A stretch of DNA of 64,000 nucleotides from Zeugodacus cucurbitae (lineage: Eukaryota > Arthropoda > Insecta > Diptera > Tephritidae): the NCBI RefSeq assembly GCF_028554725.1, contig NC_071668.1, positions 21,430,501-21,494,500 on the forward strand, written 5' to 3'. Positions 9,938 to 22,224 of the stretch are shown piece after piece; position 1 is the first letter of the stretch; each line of letters starts with the position of its first letter. The position numbers and the translations under genes are program-made. The notes under the pieces were generated by a model, which made no database searches, was not told the DNA's origin, and worked only from the letters and a program-made list of their open reading frames with translations.

Positions 9938-11335
9938 ATGCGGTTGCTAATAATTACATACATATGTATGGGTTTACGGCGCTACAAAGCCTCACTGCTG
10001 CACAGCAAAGCATCCGGGTGCGTGGGTATGGGGCACCAATTTACAATGTCGGTTGCAAATGCCCGAGAGCTGATGTGGAATGCGCGAAAGGCGATGATGC
10101 CGTTGCAGCGGTGGAGGTGATTGGTTATGGCCACATTTGCATGACCAGAAAATTGACCGGAATTATCAGGCCGGACAAATCAGTTGATAGCCGTGTGTCG
10201 AGGCAAGATGCGCGGAACGGTTAAACGACTAACCAACACCGTTAGAGCTGGGGCAAGGTGTTGACGCTGATGTGCCATGGAAATGTGTGTGCAACAGTTG
10301 CAATTTGTGGCTTGTTTAGTTATAACCGCGTGAAATGGCTTCTTTCGGCTGCAGTTTGGAAAACGAAATGTTAGCTGGAGCTAAGTGGTGAATTGAACTA
10401 CTTTTTTTTCTTAATTCAGAGATGTTTTTTGGCACTTCTTCTCATTTTGTTTAGGTTGGCTGAAAGAAGAATATCGGACTTGGATTTTTGTTAGGCGTAC
10501 GAATCACATTATTTATCTTCAGATGGCATATGTTTCCGATTGGAATTCCATTTATAAACGCCAAATTCTGTTTAAAAGCGCCTCGAGTTTGTGTTGGATG
10601 AAATGGCAGGTTCAACGTCTTCGATTAGTAGTTCAGGTTCATTATACCCCTGCCTTTAAATGTTGTTAGATATAATTTTAGGAGCGCTTTTTCACCCTTT
10701 AAAGCTTTTCACATTTACATATATAACATCCGTTTTGCAGAAGTTATATAGCTGCTGCATAAAATTTTTCTAGAACTCTTTGAAATCTAATGGTTTCTTC
10801 TATAGTTCTATGAAGGGATCAAAAATACCTACGAATAGTATATTTAATACTAAAGCCTAAGTCATTACTTATTAAAAGAAATTGATAGTATCGTTATATT
10901 CTCGGGGCATGGCCCCACATAAGAAGACGTGGATGAATCTTAGGCGGATTGTGGCTGGCTTTTAACTCATAATTGCCGCTCTTATTTTTAAAATCAACAT
11001 TGAGGTTTATTTAGAATAATTTCGATGTGAATAATGGGATTAATTAACATAATGGAGCAAAAATCTTCTTTACTTCATATCATCTGGGTGAATACAAATC
11101 TGTTAGCTCGGAAAGCATTTTAACGTAAAAGAGTCAAAAAGGGATTGGGCTTCATATGATTTCACATTTACACGGTTGATACACATCAATGATATTAAGA
11201 TATCAATCTATTAAAAAGAATAAGATGAGACTAAGATATCTAATGGCAATTACAGCTTCTACTATGAAGACTTCATAAAAATATATATAGTTAACAAGAA
11301 TCTGGTGCGGATTTTGTCCTCATTGTTGGATTCTT
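9938..11335. other. GC-richer block then AT-rich non-coding sequence
   Basis: The segment 9938-10330 has balanced base composition and a 97-codon plus-strand open frame from 9931 to 10224 that matches nothing I know. It may be 5' flank or UTR of the minus-strand candidate exon, or conserved non-coding DNA. From 10400 on I see only AT-rich sequence. Confidence 0.35.
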
Positions 11336-12441
11336 AAGTAAGAACAGGCTAAGTTCGGATGCAATCGAACATTTTATACTCTCGCAATACATTGATATTA
11401 TTTTTTAAGATAATGCACAATTTCACCCATATATTCGGCATAATATTCCAATAGAATAACGAAATGATAAGAATGGCCAAAAACATCATATATAGTGTAT
11501 GAGGGCTGAGGTAAATCCCTAACCGATTTCACTAATTTTCACCACCAAGGTACACCATATCCAAGATTATACAGTCACTTAATTTTGCTAAGGTATTTCA
11601 CATATTAAACGATATATGCCGAATTAAACCCATCGTATTTTTGAAAATCATATAATTAGGTATATGGGAGCTAAGGAAAGGTATAATCCGATTTTAACCA
11701 TTTTGGGTACAGAAGCACACTATTAGAAAAAAAAGATTGCCTCTGAATTAAACTGAAATATATGAGAGATTTACCGATATTTTGGGTGAAAAATTACCCT
11801 TAGTCACTGAGTCCTTCATATTCGATATTCGGGGCCTTGAAAATGTATATTCCAATTTCGATCTTTTTTATACAACTGATGTCACAGCTTAAATACAATA
11901 TTTGTGTAAAGTTTTATTCCGCTATCTTCATTGGTTCCCGATGTATATATTATAAAAAGAACGCATCAGATGGAATTCAAATTATCAAAAATTGTATTAT
12001 ATGGGAAGCTGGTGTGGTTGCGAATCGATTTCGACTATTTTGCATCGTTAATAGCAGGATATCGAAAAAATATCACATAGCGAATTTCATTGAAATCGGT
12101 CGAGAAGTTTCTGAGATATGGTTTTTGACCCATAAGTGGTCGGCGACATGTCTATTTCCATTTTTTGTAATTGAGTGCAGCTTTTTCTACCATTTCTTCC
12201 GTAAAATTTAGTGTGTATGATCGGGTACGTAAGTGCAATGAATGCAGAAAATTTGGTCACGCCCACATTAAAAAAATTAGATCAAGTAGTCCCCTCCATA
12301 GTGTGATCATCTGTATCAAATATTACTTCAACTCGTCTTGTCATCCTGATCAATTTTATACATATATATGTATAACCCTAACCATATATACCATAACTCG
12401 TTTAATTGTATCTTAGCAACTTTGTTGCGAGAGTATGAAAA
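11336..12441 (+). repeat. DINE-like repeat, copy 3
   Basis: It begins AAGTAAGAACAGGC, keeps the TTTTATACTCTCGCAA block near its start, and ends TTGCGAGAGTATGAAA. The central part is collapsed relative to copy 1, with the GTGGGCGTGGCAGTGG block and the GGAC run lost. Substitutions are more numerous than in copy 1, so this is an older or less constrained copy. Confidence 0.7.
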
Positions 12442-14299
12442 CGATAAATCGATAGAAAAACGAATCAACATAACCGATTTTGGAGATGTTATAACCTTAA
12501 ATGATATGTAAATCGTATTAGTTTTGTCGAAGTAGCACATCTATGCCGATAAATTTCAATCGACCCATAACCTCAAAGTCAACATATCACAGGGACATAA
12601 CATAGATTTTGCCAATTAAAATTGCTACAATCGAACGAGGTTCATAAACATTTCAGAGATGTGGTACACTAGCATATAAATTTTCATATTTCTTGGAAGT
12701 ACTTTGACATTTTCCACTTAACACCAAGTTGTTGATAATGCAACACCTTAACGCACCGCTTGTGCTTAATACACACAAGTAGTTGTATATGTAATAATGA
12801 TTACACCAACCGATTTCAGATTAGCTTAAATTTTTATGCCAACTCACGGAGCTCAACAATACACTTGTAGCAGCAGCGGGAGCAGCAGCAGGTAATGTTT
12901 ACTTTTATTGCATATGGGCATTGAATTTATTACCAATGGCAAAACACTTTGGCCAACTTGCAGTGTGCAGTGTGCATTGGTGTTCGGGCGTGTTGATTTC
13001 CCGCATTGATTTGCGCCAAGCCAGCACGTGCAACATGCATACATAGCAGCAGGTGCAATATTACAATGCCTTTATGCCACAAAACACCAACAACAAATAC
13101 TTGATGCTGTTGTTGCTGCATAGATTGTTGTTGTTATTATTGTTGTTGTTGTTTAGCTATTTCGCTTGGATTTGAAGTGCCCATGAATAACAAATTTTCA
13201 TGCAAAATTCACATTAAACATTTGCTGGGCAAAGGTAGTTGCTGTTACTTGGTGTTACTTCTTGTGGCTGTGGCTTGTTGTTGTTGTTGTTGGTGTTAGT
13301 TGTTGTGGTTGGTTATACTGTTCGGCGCACTTTATTATTTACTCAACTCCTGCGTAGAATTGCTGCTGCTGTTGCCTTTGAATGCTAAGCATATGCGGGG
13401 AGAGCTTTCTCTATAGAGAGAGCGCTCAGGCATCGACAGGCGGCCGGAAGTATTGCTGCCACATTTATAATGCTGCAACACAGCATGCAACGTGGCGCAC
13501 ACACACATATATATATACTCCTCAATACATAGCTACAACGCTATAATTTCGCTTTGGTTATTGCCTTGGCAGCAGCAGCAACAGCAGCAGCATTTCCTGC
13601 ACTACGCTCTTATTGCCAGCTCATAATGGCGTTGTTGTGTAGTTCCTGTTGCAAGTCGATATGTTTCACACACTTTTTTTCACTCCACAACAGCCAAGTT
13701 ATTCGCTTCGTTTTTCTATGTTTTCATATTTTCTACTTTTTTCTGTCTGTCTGCCGCTGATTTGCCTGGCTTGCCAAAGGTTTTATTTTCCTACTGCTTC
13801 TGCTCTTACTTGCGTATCGAACCCCAATCGATACAGCGCCTTGGCAGTCGCCACAAGGCAATATTCGAATGCAGAAATACGCAAATTGTCGTATGCCGTT
13901 TGGTTTTTCTCTAATGTATGCAGTGGCAAAGGAAATGTTGCTTTCTTTTTTGAACATGAATTCCACCTTTTCCATTTCTTGCGAGCTTACTTTTTGACAT
14001 TTACAGCAGCACATTTTCGTTTTTTTTATTTTCTTGTAATAGATATGTTGGTAAGATTATATTGTAGTTGCAAAGCCCATGAAAAATAAATCGCCCATCA
14101 AAAAGGTGCAATGAATAAATTCCCTTTGTTAACCAGTACTCGATTATTACTCTAATGTGTATGGGGTACAGGGTTTTGAAGTCGAGAAAAAATTAAAATA
14201 TATATATATTTTAAAGAACGGTTGTTAAAAATTTGGTATTAAAGTAACGGTAATTTATTTTTATTGAGTATATATTTTTTTTACAAACCTCCATAAATA
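12442..14299. other. Putative regulatory or intronic DNA with CAG/TTG runs
   Basis: The block 12.84-14.1 kb is GC-richer and carries CAG-type runs (12870-12892, 13569-13592) and TTG-type runs (13125-13153, 13275-13291). A palindromic GAGA cluster around CTCTATAGAG lies at about 13411-13427. Such composition is common in introns and flanks of fly developmental genes. Open frames on both strands (13661-14089 plus, 13733-14014 minus) match no family I recognise, and the plus one is a T-rich hydrophobic artefact. Confidence 0.35.
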
Positions 14300-15525
14300 T
14301 TAGGTTATCAAATCTTCTGATTTTTTACTCTTTATTCAATGCTTTATAAACAGTGTTATAGTGATCAGATTTAGTTCAAATATGCGCCGTTTCGTTCCAT
14401 AATCTGTTTCCATCAGACGATAACTTCATAATACCTCCCGTGGTAGAAGCCCTCCTCCTTATTTGCGAAGAACTCCGACAACCACTATTCACAAGTAGGG
14501 ATGGCAGAATTTTTTTTTAATCGATTAAATAATCAAATGATTAATTGCAAGATATAAAAAAATAATTGCAATTAATTGTAATTAATGTAAAACAAATCGA
14601 TTAATCGATTAATTCCAATGTTTGCAACTTTGCGTAAAAATAAAACCACTAAAATATAGGAGACTATATTCTTATTTTAGACATTCAAATTGTGTTCGTA
14701 TATACACAAAAACAAAAACGGAAATAAAATTAAAATATCGTATTAAAACGGAGCAGCTCATAGTATATGAATTCTTTCCAATCCCACCAAACATATAGCA
14801 AAACCTTCCTGGCCGTCAATCCCGGCTTGGCCACTGTTTGGGACGATTCACCGGCATTCGACCACGACCGTTTTCGCTGGATATTGTCGTATGTGATCCA
14901 TTTTTCGTCGCCAGTCACCTCTCTTCATTAAAAAATGGGTCATGTTCCTTCCGTTTCAGCAGCATATCGCAGGCGTTGATTCGTTCCAGAAGGATTTTTT
15001 GCGTCAAATCATGCGGCACCTAAACATTAAGCTTTTTTGTGATCCAGCCTTCTGCAGACTGTTTAAAATGGTTTGGTGATTAACTCCCATCTCCTGGGCC
15101 ATGCCACGAGATACCACATGCCGGTCTAACTCGATTTTTTTCATGATTTGATCGGTATTCGTCGTCACAGGTCTTGCGCCGGTTGGCTTTTCCATGATGT
15201 GTTTTCCAGCCGCTCTAAATCGTCGAGACCATTCCTCCGAAGTTCAAAGTGTTAGAGTACCATCCCACAAAACATCATCTAGCGGTTTTGCCTTTAACGA
15301 AGGAAAGCTTTAAAATAGCGCGAATTTCGGCGTTAGTGAACTCCATGTTTACACGTCTATAACTGTTGAACGCAAGATACAAACTAATCGTCGTTTTGTA
15401 GGTTATGTCAAGACCTTTCAAAAATGTATAGTATTACCAGATACGAGCTCTATACCGCTTTGTATTATACATAGCCGCGAAATTAAAAAGACAAAAAGGC
15501 GGAAGGAAGATATTTGACAACCTAA
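14300..15525 (-). mobile_element. Mariner-like element (TTAGGTTGTCAAAT termini), copy 1, broken
   Basis: Inverted termini TTAGGTTATCAAATC and GATATTTGACAACCTAA are each flanked by TA (14298-14299 and 15526-15527). The transposase reads on the minus strand from ATG at 15346. Its N-terminus FTNAEIRAILKLSFVKGK is the paired-like DNA-binding start. The next block (GARPVTTNTDQIM, ELDRHVV) and TGDEKWITYDN, which carries the first catalytic Asp, are followed by KPGLTARKVLLYVWWDWK. The part holding the other two catalytic Asp residues is gone. It is replaced by an AT-rich insert at about 14493-14743, after which the C-terminal WLSEFFANKEEGFYHG resumes. Frameshifts and stops are numerous. The same family recurs at 62642-63613. 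Confidence 0.8.
14493..14743. repeat. AT-rich insert in mariner, with ATTA-rich palindromes
   Basis: This sequence has no counterpart in the related mariner at 62.6 kb. It starts TAGGGATGGCAGAA, reminiscent of hAT-type transposon ends, and contains AATCGATTAATCGATTAA and several other ATTA/TAAT cores. It may be a second non-autonomous element that inserted together with a deletion of the mariner centre. The exact borders are uncertain. Confidence 0.35.
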
Positions 15526-15624
15526 TATTTATATCAAATCTATAATATATCGGGCAGAATCGAGCCATAATCATTCGCTTATATGCTCATTCGTTTATAT
15601 TAATGTTGCCGACTTAAAAATAGT

Positions 15625-16036
15625 GCGCAAACGATAAAATGCACTTATGCCAGCGTTTCTTCCAATCGTCGAAACACTACTCAAACTCGAGTTTATGGTT
15701 AGCCTTTGTCTCTTGTAAGCTGACGGCTCTTTAAGGTTCTCTTAAGGAAAGATTTCAGGTTTTGGAATATGGAGGCTGGTTTTGAGGTTTTGTTTTGCCC
15801 AATATTTCAGGTACAAGTAACGAAGTGTGATCTTTTATCAAACAAAAATCGTCAAGCTCCGAAAAACAAGTCTAATCTTAGCCACTGCTACAGACAAAGT
15901 ATGCAATGAATACAGCTGATAATTTCAGTGGCATGTATATTAACATATGTGTAAATAACATAAAAACAATTTTTTGACATTGGGACTTAACAAACCTGTG
16001 AAGTTTTAAAATTCCCGTTATTTTTTGAACACACCT
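15625..16036 (-). mobile_element. Irritans-like mariner, deletion derivative
   Basis: This is the same family as the element at 2380. The right end TTATTTTTTGAACACACCT is the inverted form of the 2382 terminus. Minus-strand reading retains the C-terminal FDDWKKRWHKC segment near 15680-15640 and degraded upstream sequence to about 15880. That is followed directly by the 5' non-coding end, so most of the transposase has been deleted. The left terminus is lost. Confidence 0.6.
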
Positions 16037-16079
16037 CACCATGGGAAAAAATCAACCAGAGAGCTAAAAATCATATTAA

Positions 16080-16345
16080 TAACTATATTTGGACATGTTT
16101 TATAATGGTACTCCATATTACCTGCATCTCTTTCTGTCGTGGTTTTGTGGGCTTGACAATGGTCCGATACGGGTCATTAAGAAAGGAGTCAATTTTAATC
16201 AATAAATTTCAACGTGATTGACCAATTGCACAGACGGACGGATGGATGGATTGACAGCTTTAGATTTAGCGAAACCAATTCGCCTCGTCATACGGATAAT
16301 TTTGTTACATTTCATAACTATGTATATATATACTCATGATTAGCC
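16080..16345 (+). repeat. Decayed DINE-like repeat piece
   Basis: GGTTTTGTGGGCTTGACAAT followed by GGTCCGATACGGG parallels the GTGGGCGTGGCAGTGGTCCGA block of copy 1. CAGACGGACGGATGGATGGA parallels its tetramer run, and the following CGTCATAC segment also aligns. The terminal 16-mer is missing. Confidence 0.5.
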
Positions 16346-16374
16346 ACCAGTTATGACCCTTTTAAGCAAATCTG

Positions 16375-16770
16375 GAATCTTGACGACTTTCAACAATTCC
16401 TGAGCGATGTTCATGCGACGATGTTTTGTGAAAATTCAGCAATTTTAAAACGAATTTCGCAGTCACAAGAAAATATGGCATATTTGACTATTCTCCATAA
16501 CAATTTTCTTCACTTTATCAACATTTTCATCGGTTGTTGATGTGCTGGGGTGTCCAGGTCACATCTTCTCGACCTTCATTGAAAAGCTTGTACCACTTGT
16601 ACAAACTATATTTTTTTGACTCCACTGTCAAGCCACTGTCCACATTGTAAGTATTTTTGAGCGCTTAATTCTATTTTTCACAAAAAATTTAATGCATATG
16701 CTTTGAACCACTTAGAACTCGATATTCGCCTTAATTTTTTTAACAGTTTCTTTTCGTTTTTCCAACTTTC
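16375..16770 (-). pseudogene. Mariner transposase N-terminal remnant
   Basis: Minus-strand translation yields a degraded KWYKLFNEGREDV-like segment, then PSTSTTDENVDKVKKIVMEN, then, after a break, HRRMNIAQELLKVV and PDLL. These are the linker and second helix-turn-helix region of an irritans-type mariner transposase. Stops and frameshifts separate the blocks, and there is no catalytic domain. It could be part of the same original insertion as 15625-16036, now separated by the DINE-like piece. Confidence 0.6.
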
Positions 16771-18439
16771 TTTTGCTTCAAAATAGGCTGCGATCGCGAG
16801 GGTTGTCTATAAACAAAATATGGTTTTTTCCACTTTTTCCTGTCTGAAGATAGAAAACAATCACTGGAAGACAGATTCGAACAATTCTATGGTTGTGGAG
16901 TCCGAAGCCCATTTAGACTCTATAATTTGGTCTGTTATGAGCTGGGCAACCACCTTTATAGAGCTTTCGTATACGCAAAAATCCACGTTTCATATATCTA
17001 ATCACTTCATATTTTTAGAAGGTATTTATCTCGATATCTATCGGTCTTATTTTACGGTAATCCAAAAACAAGATGATGACTCTATTGGTTGGTTCCTTAT
17101 TGAATTCATTTTCTTTGGAACCCATATGACCTGTCCAGAATTCGGCAAGCCAGAGCTTTTATAACACTTATCATCCATTTTTTGGTCTCAGCCGCATTTT
17201 TTACTCGGAATGATTTCGATAGAAGTGAAATTAATAAAATACTACTAAGTTTTCAATATATAATATTTCCAGTGACCATTTAGTCATATATACTATTGCA
17301 GGTCATTGACTTAACTACGTACTTAGTCTCCTCTGCACAATCCACAAAATGTTGAGGTTAACCCGTTTCACACAAGTTCACCGTTTAATATCTAAGTTAT
17401 CTGCATTTAGTGTCTGCCACAATAAAAATCGCTAAAATGCGAGCACTTGAATATGCCAAACTCGCAAAAACTATCCCAAATTTCCGTTTAGGCGGCTTTC
17501 AGAGACACAAATGTGCGCTCTGTCGCATTCAATGTAGACAGGATATACACAGCGCTGAGCTGAAATGCTGGCGCATTGCATTTCCGTTTCATTTAATATA
17601 ACAGGAAAGTAACAACACAAATACTATTTCACATAAAAATCCACATAAATGTATGTGAGCGTAATACTACTGTTTACCAACAAATGCTCGTAGCAACGCA
17701 ACGGGTCACAATTGCTGCAATGGCTTCACTGGCTGGCTGGCGAAGCCTTTACTTTGTTGCAATTGCGAGCTAACAACGCTTTATTATTGTTGCCAGCTGT
17801 CGATATTCCCCGAGGCGCTAGCTAATGGACCTTATGGCGCTCATTTGACTGAATGCATGTATACTCGTATAGACGCCTGAATGGTTCCAGTTGACGGGGA
17901 CCTTTGTGTGCCCATGTTGACTTTGATGGAAGTGCGCTGAAAATGCGATAAGTAGAATTCTTTTTATGTTTTGACATAACAGAAGGTATTAGAGACACAT
18001 ATGGGTGTGTAGATAACGCAGAATTATAAATAAATGTAGATTCTCGGGTAATATCTTTTTAATTTTTCTAAGGGTTCTTACGCTGAGAACCATTTAACTT
18101 AGAGCATTCGGGGGGTCCATGTATTGTGCAAAATAAATTATTTGACCCAGAATAGAGTTGTACATAATACAAAATTAAACTAAATAGATCTCTCCTCTGG
18201 GAGGATTTCAATATATTTATATCTTTCCTAATATCGGGAGTTACTTCAAGATGGATAGTTTTTAGGCGAAAAAGTGATAAATCTTTGTAGAAAAACTCTT
18301 CAAATACATTTTTCGATTGATGCGATGAGATCTTTACAGATCGATCGGATTATGGAAGAAGTGTGAAAGAAAACGATACAAAAGTACGAATATGTTCGTG
18401 TGTGTTCTTTAAATGTACAAAAAGCAAAAATTTTGAATA
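16771..18439. other. Non-coding stretch
   Basis: The 114-codon plus-strand frame at 16820-17164 abuts the mariner remnant and matches no family I recognise. The segment 17.4-17.95 kb is GC-richer and may be single-copy DNA. Nothing else is supported. Confidence 0.4.
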
Positions 18440-19225
18440 ATCCTGTCGAATGGAAGTCTTTGTCCGTATAAAAATCTGGTTCCGTTCCAACTACATAAGA
18501 AAGACTGACTTAGGAACATATTGTTTTTGTAGCAGGACCTTAGAACCACTTCAGTAAACTTGTTTCTACTTAACAACTTGACCATCTAAACGATTGGTTC
18601 CCGTCGAATATCGCATAGTTTGAATTCAATATTGAAAGATCTCCAAATGTAATGAAGAGATGTCTCGAGGGTCGGTTATATTATCAAGCATACAAATCTG
18701 GACCCGTTCCATCTACGTAGAACTAACAGACTTGAGAACCGACTGACTTGAGAACCGAATGACTTGAGAACAGACTGATTTCTGTCTCAGGAACTATGGT
18801 TATAAGACACAGTAAAAGCGAGGCTTATTTAGATTTTAGTTCCACATTGAAAGATGAATCACATCGAATTGTAGTTTTTGCCCAAATAAAAATCCGGGTC
18901 CATTCCGACTACGTAGAACCAACTTACTTGGAAACTGATTGATTTCACTGATATCAGTAACAATAGATATGAGACACAGTAAGAACAGGGCTTATTAAGA
19001 TCTAGGTTCCACATTAAACGGGAATCCCGTCGAATTGAAGTCCTTGGCCGCTTAAAAATTTGGGTTTGTTGCAACTAGGTAGAACCGACTGACTTGAGAA
19101 CAGACTAATTTTTATACTAAGAACTATTATTATGAGACACAGTAAGATAGAGCGTTATGTAGACTTTGGTTCCACTTTGAAAGATCACAAAAAGCAATGA
19201 AGAGATGTCTAGAGAATCGGTTCGA
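18440..19225. repeat. Degenerate tandem repeat, about four units of 165-200 bp
   Basis: Each unit carries in order GTCGAATTGAAGTC-like sequence, AAAAATCTGGGTCCGTTCCA, CTACGTAGAACCGACTGA, TTGAGAACAGACTGATTT, TATGAGACACAGTAAGA and GGTTCCACATTGAAAGAT. Units start near 18447, 18690, 18865 and 19030, and identity between them is moderate. The ACGTAGAMCYGACTG core recurs at 7.6 and 34.5-34.7 kb, so the family is dispersed. No coding frame is conserved. Confidence 0.65.
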
Positions 19226-20023
19226 ACTGCATTGAAATTATATTGCCCAACTATTGTCGATTCTGCAAGGGCGTTCCTCTTCGTTTATTCCAACCGTATC
19301 GTGATTGATGTCTTCTCTCGCGCTAAAGACCTTTAAAGCCTCTGGTACCGCCGCCACTTACTCCACTTTTATGTATACAAAATAATCAAATCTAAACATA
19401 CATTATTTACATCTCTCTCTATATAGAGCCACACTCACTCAACTATATATCTCATCAACAACAACTGCACTTTTCAGGCTGCTGCTGCTTTTAGTTGCTC
19501 AATCGTGGGTTCGCCGTGCTTCAATGCTTGCGACATTTGCCTTCTTGTCTATGTGGAAATTTCTATTTTTATTGCCTTCGTCTGGAAATTTCCAGTATGA
19601 TGAAAAATTTATTAGTATTCCTAGTAGATTTCACCGGCTGCACATTTCGTATGCAACATTGCTTACTTTGTAGTGACCTTTTTGTGATCTCTCTGCCATG
19701 TTATGCTTGCTTTCTTTTTTGCTTTCTTTCTTGCTTCTCTCTTTCGTTTGATTGCAATTGAAGTCGTTGACATGTGGCCCAATACGGCGCACTGAAATTG
19801 TTGCACGGACATGAACTCAACAGGAACTGTGCAACCTAAATACAATAAACAAATAGAAATGTTTGAATTCTTCGAGCTTAGAGCCAGAGACATACTTGAG
19901 GGATTTGTAAAATGTAGTGAATGCAAATGTATTTTTATTTAATATTAAAAATGCAACAACTAGACGTCTACGAATGCAGAGTGATTTGTCAATATACATG
20001 CAGGTGCACTGTGTTGGCTTGTA
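19226..20023. other. Non-coding stretch
   Basis: Contains a CT-rich patch near 19410-19430 (CTCTCTCTATATAGAG) and a hydrophobic T-rich open frame (19495-19761, plus) that resembles no known protein. No gene is supported. Confidence 0.4.
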
Positions 20024-20461
20024 AAGGGTGTATTTTTGAGAGGTAGAATGAACAGCGAATGATAGCTGTCAAAAGAGCTGTAAAAATTTTAGTTTTTTTC
20101 AAAATCATTGATATTTATTTCTAAAATGTACATTTCATGCCAAAAGCCTATAGAACTGTCATATTTGCATGGCGAAGAACTCTGTAGAATCTCTTCAGGT
20201 CTTGTAGAGGACCTTATTGTTCCATATCTTTTGGAAACTGAAGGTGAAGCTCACCTCATCTTCATTGGTGAGTGATACAACAATGATTCACAACATTTTG
20301 ACCTTCCAAGTCAACATCAATTGTCCACATATTAAATGGTTCTGGAAGTACTGTTCAACATAGAACCTTTCCGATCTTATAGAACCAAAGTATTGACGAT
20401 CTCATTCATTATATTATTAGCAATAAAAGTCATCAAGTCAAAGAACTAAAAAAACACCCTT
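20024..20461. mobile_element. TIR element (AAGGGTGT...), 438 bp, non-autonomous
   Basis: The left end AAGGGTGTATTTTTGAG and the right end CTAAAAAAACACCCTT are imperfect inverted repeats. TA flanks both sides (20022-20023 and 20462-20463). The interior holds no intact frame. The length matches the reconstructed outer element at 23838-25350 once its Tc1 insert is subtracted (about 446 bp), supporting one family of non-autonomous DNA elements. Confidence 0.65.
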
Positions 20462-20463
20462 TA

Positions 20464-21186
20464 TTAAGATAGATACTCAAGTGAACGTTTAAACTAAGTA
20501 AGAGAGTCTGATAAATATTAAATTCGTAATGTTTTCCGAACAGCTGCTTCAAATGAAAATACAAATTTCTGTGGAAAAAGGACGTCTTTAACCGAGAAAA
20601 TGTTGCAGTAATAACAATTGCAATTCGGTCCATAAAGAAAGAACGATGAACATATTTGGTTTAAAGATTAAAATTACTTTATATAAAATTTAACTTTTCC
20701 AAGCAAAGTTCACATTTCAGAGCAGTTCCGCCAAAGCTTTACGAAAAAATAAAATCAGGAAACTTTAGACGATACTAACATCAAGGGGAAAAGGTTTATA
20801 TTTCAAAGTACCATACACATTTTCGACCCTGAATTCGATTCTTCAGAATCATCTTCATGCTAGTATATATGTACATAGGTGTAACTATGAACTCTTTATT
20901 AGATTTCGTATTCCCCAGTGAATACCATTCAGCAGCTCGATGAATTTAACGTTATGTTTGAGTTTCCATTCTGCCCAATTTATTTAAATTTTAAAACTAG
21001 ATCACTTAAAAGATATTCTGTTTTAATCGGTTGACGGTTGGCTATTCATAAAACTAACGGTTTTGAGTTTCGTCATCTTAAGCATTAAATTCCTACATAT
21101 ATTAGTTTCGGTTAGGTTGTAAGGCTGTTTCCCAAGGGTAAACACACGTAGACTATAAGAGACAATACTTTGTGAACCCAGGATCC
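20464..21186. other. Non-coding stretch
   Basis: AT-rich sequence without a recognised feature. Confidence 0.45.
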
Positions 21187-21560
21187 CCCCCTAGATTAGC
21201 AGCAGTCGACGAAGCTTCTTGAATCTACTAAAAATCTGCAGAGATTTTTCACTTCGATACTCTCTATATCGCAGGTTGTTCGAAAAAGTGAGATACGAGA
21301 AATTCTTTTCTTGATCTCGCAAAGGCGGGACATGCCAAAAGAAAGTGATGAGATGATTCCAGGTCGTCCATCTCCATGCAGCTTCTACAGCTAGCAACCG
21401 GTAAGATTTGTAACCTTACAGCCTGGATCCCGATGGAACAATGGCAAGTAAGAACCCCTACGACTAAGGAGAGGTAAGCTTGGCTGAGGGCAAAGTTCAT
21501 GTTGACCTCCTGGGATTCAATTTGCATTCCTACATTAACCCTAAGCCTAGAAGAGCAAAT
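21187..21560 (-). pseudogene. LINE ORF2 C-terminal zinc-knuckle remnant
   Basis: The minus strand reads SLVVGVLTCHCSIGIQAVRL, then CRSCMEMDDLESSHHFLLAC, then PAFARSR. This is the C-terminal CxxC...H...C domain that ends the ORF2 of several insect non-LTR retrotransposons carrying an RNase H. The frame is open for 87 codons and has no start of its own. The upstream RT and RNase H are absent. The related remnant at 31378-31740 diverges strongly, so it is another subfamily. Confidence 0.7.
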
Positions 21561-22224
21561 ATGTAGCCATGAATTGCGCCGTCAGTGCAGTCAATGGCGG
21601 TTTCTGCTTTGATAATAATAAGATGTAAATTCCAGCTAAAACTAGTAGATTAGTGTGTTGCAGCCTTTCTCAGTAGGGTTTTGATATTACTTCTTTTCAT
21701 CAGTGCTTACTATCTGGTTATTGCCCCGATTGCTCACATTAATCACAACGGAAATTCAAAATTTGAGGTTCTCTGTAGGTCTATGAAACAAAGTGAACTC
21801 ATCTGCTAGCTTTTTTGTATCAAGGATAACATTATAACAGTGCTTGAGAGCGTTTTGGTTTTTTTAGAGGAGAAACAAATGTCTTATTTTTCCGGAATAT
21901 TCAAACAGAAACTGTTGGTATTCTTGTTGGAAGGAAAATACGACAGATCTAGCAGGACTAACTAGAGCAAGACCACAGAAGCCGGGATCGTCTGGTTGTG
22001 ATAATCTGATGTGTATTTCTTATAGGCAGGGAGTTTAGATAATATCAAAAGAAACGAAATGTGATATCAATGCAGCTATGTTAGAGCGTAGATTTTCCAT
22101 CTGTCTTATTTGGTTAGAGATCCTTCTATTGTTTTGCCTACTTCATACAGAAACACACATACAGAGTCTCATCAAATGGTTGCAACTATTTGATAACTTG
22201 TTGATATTTTTTTTTATTTGTCTT
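21561..22224. other. Non-coding stretch
   Basis: No recognised feature. The sequence could include untranslated LINE flank. Confidence 0.4.

Noticed and set aside
13661..14089. 142-codon plus-strand frame, very hydrophobic
   Set aside because: T-rich DNA gives Phe/Leu/Ser runs in this frame. An overlapping open frame exists on the other strand, and neither matches a family.
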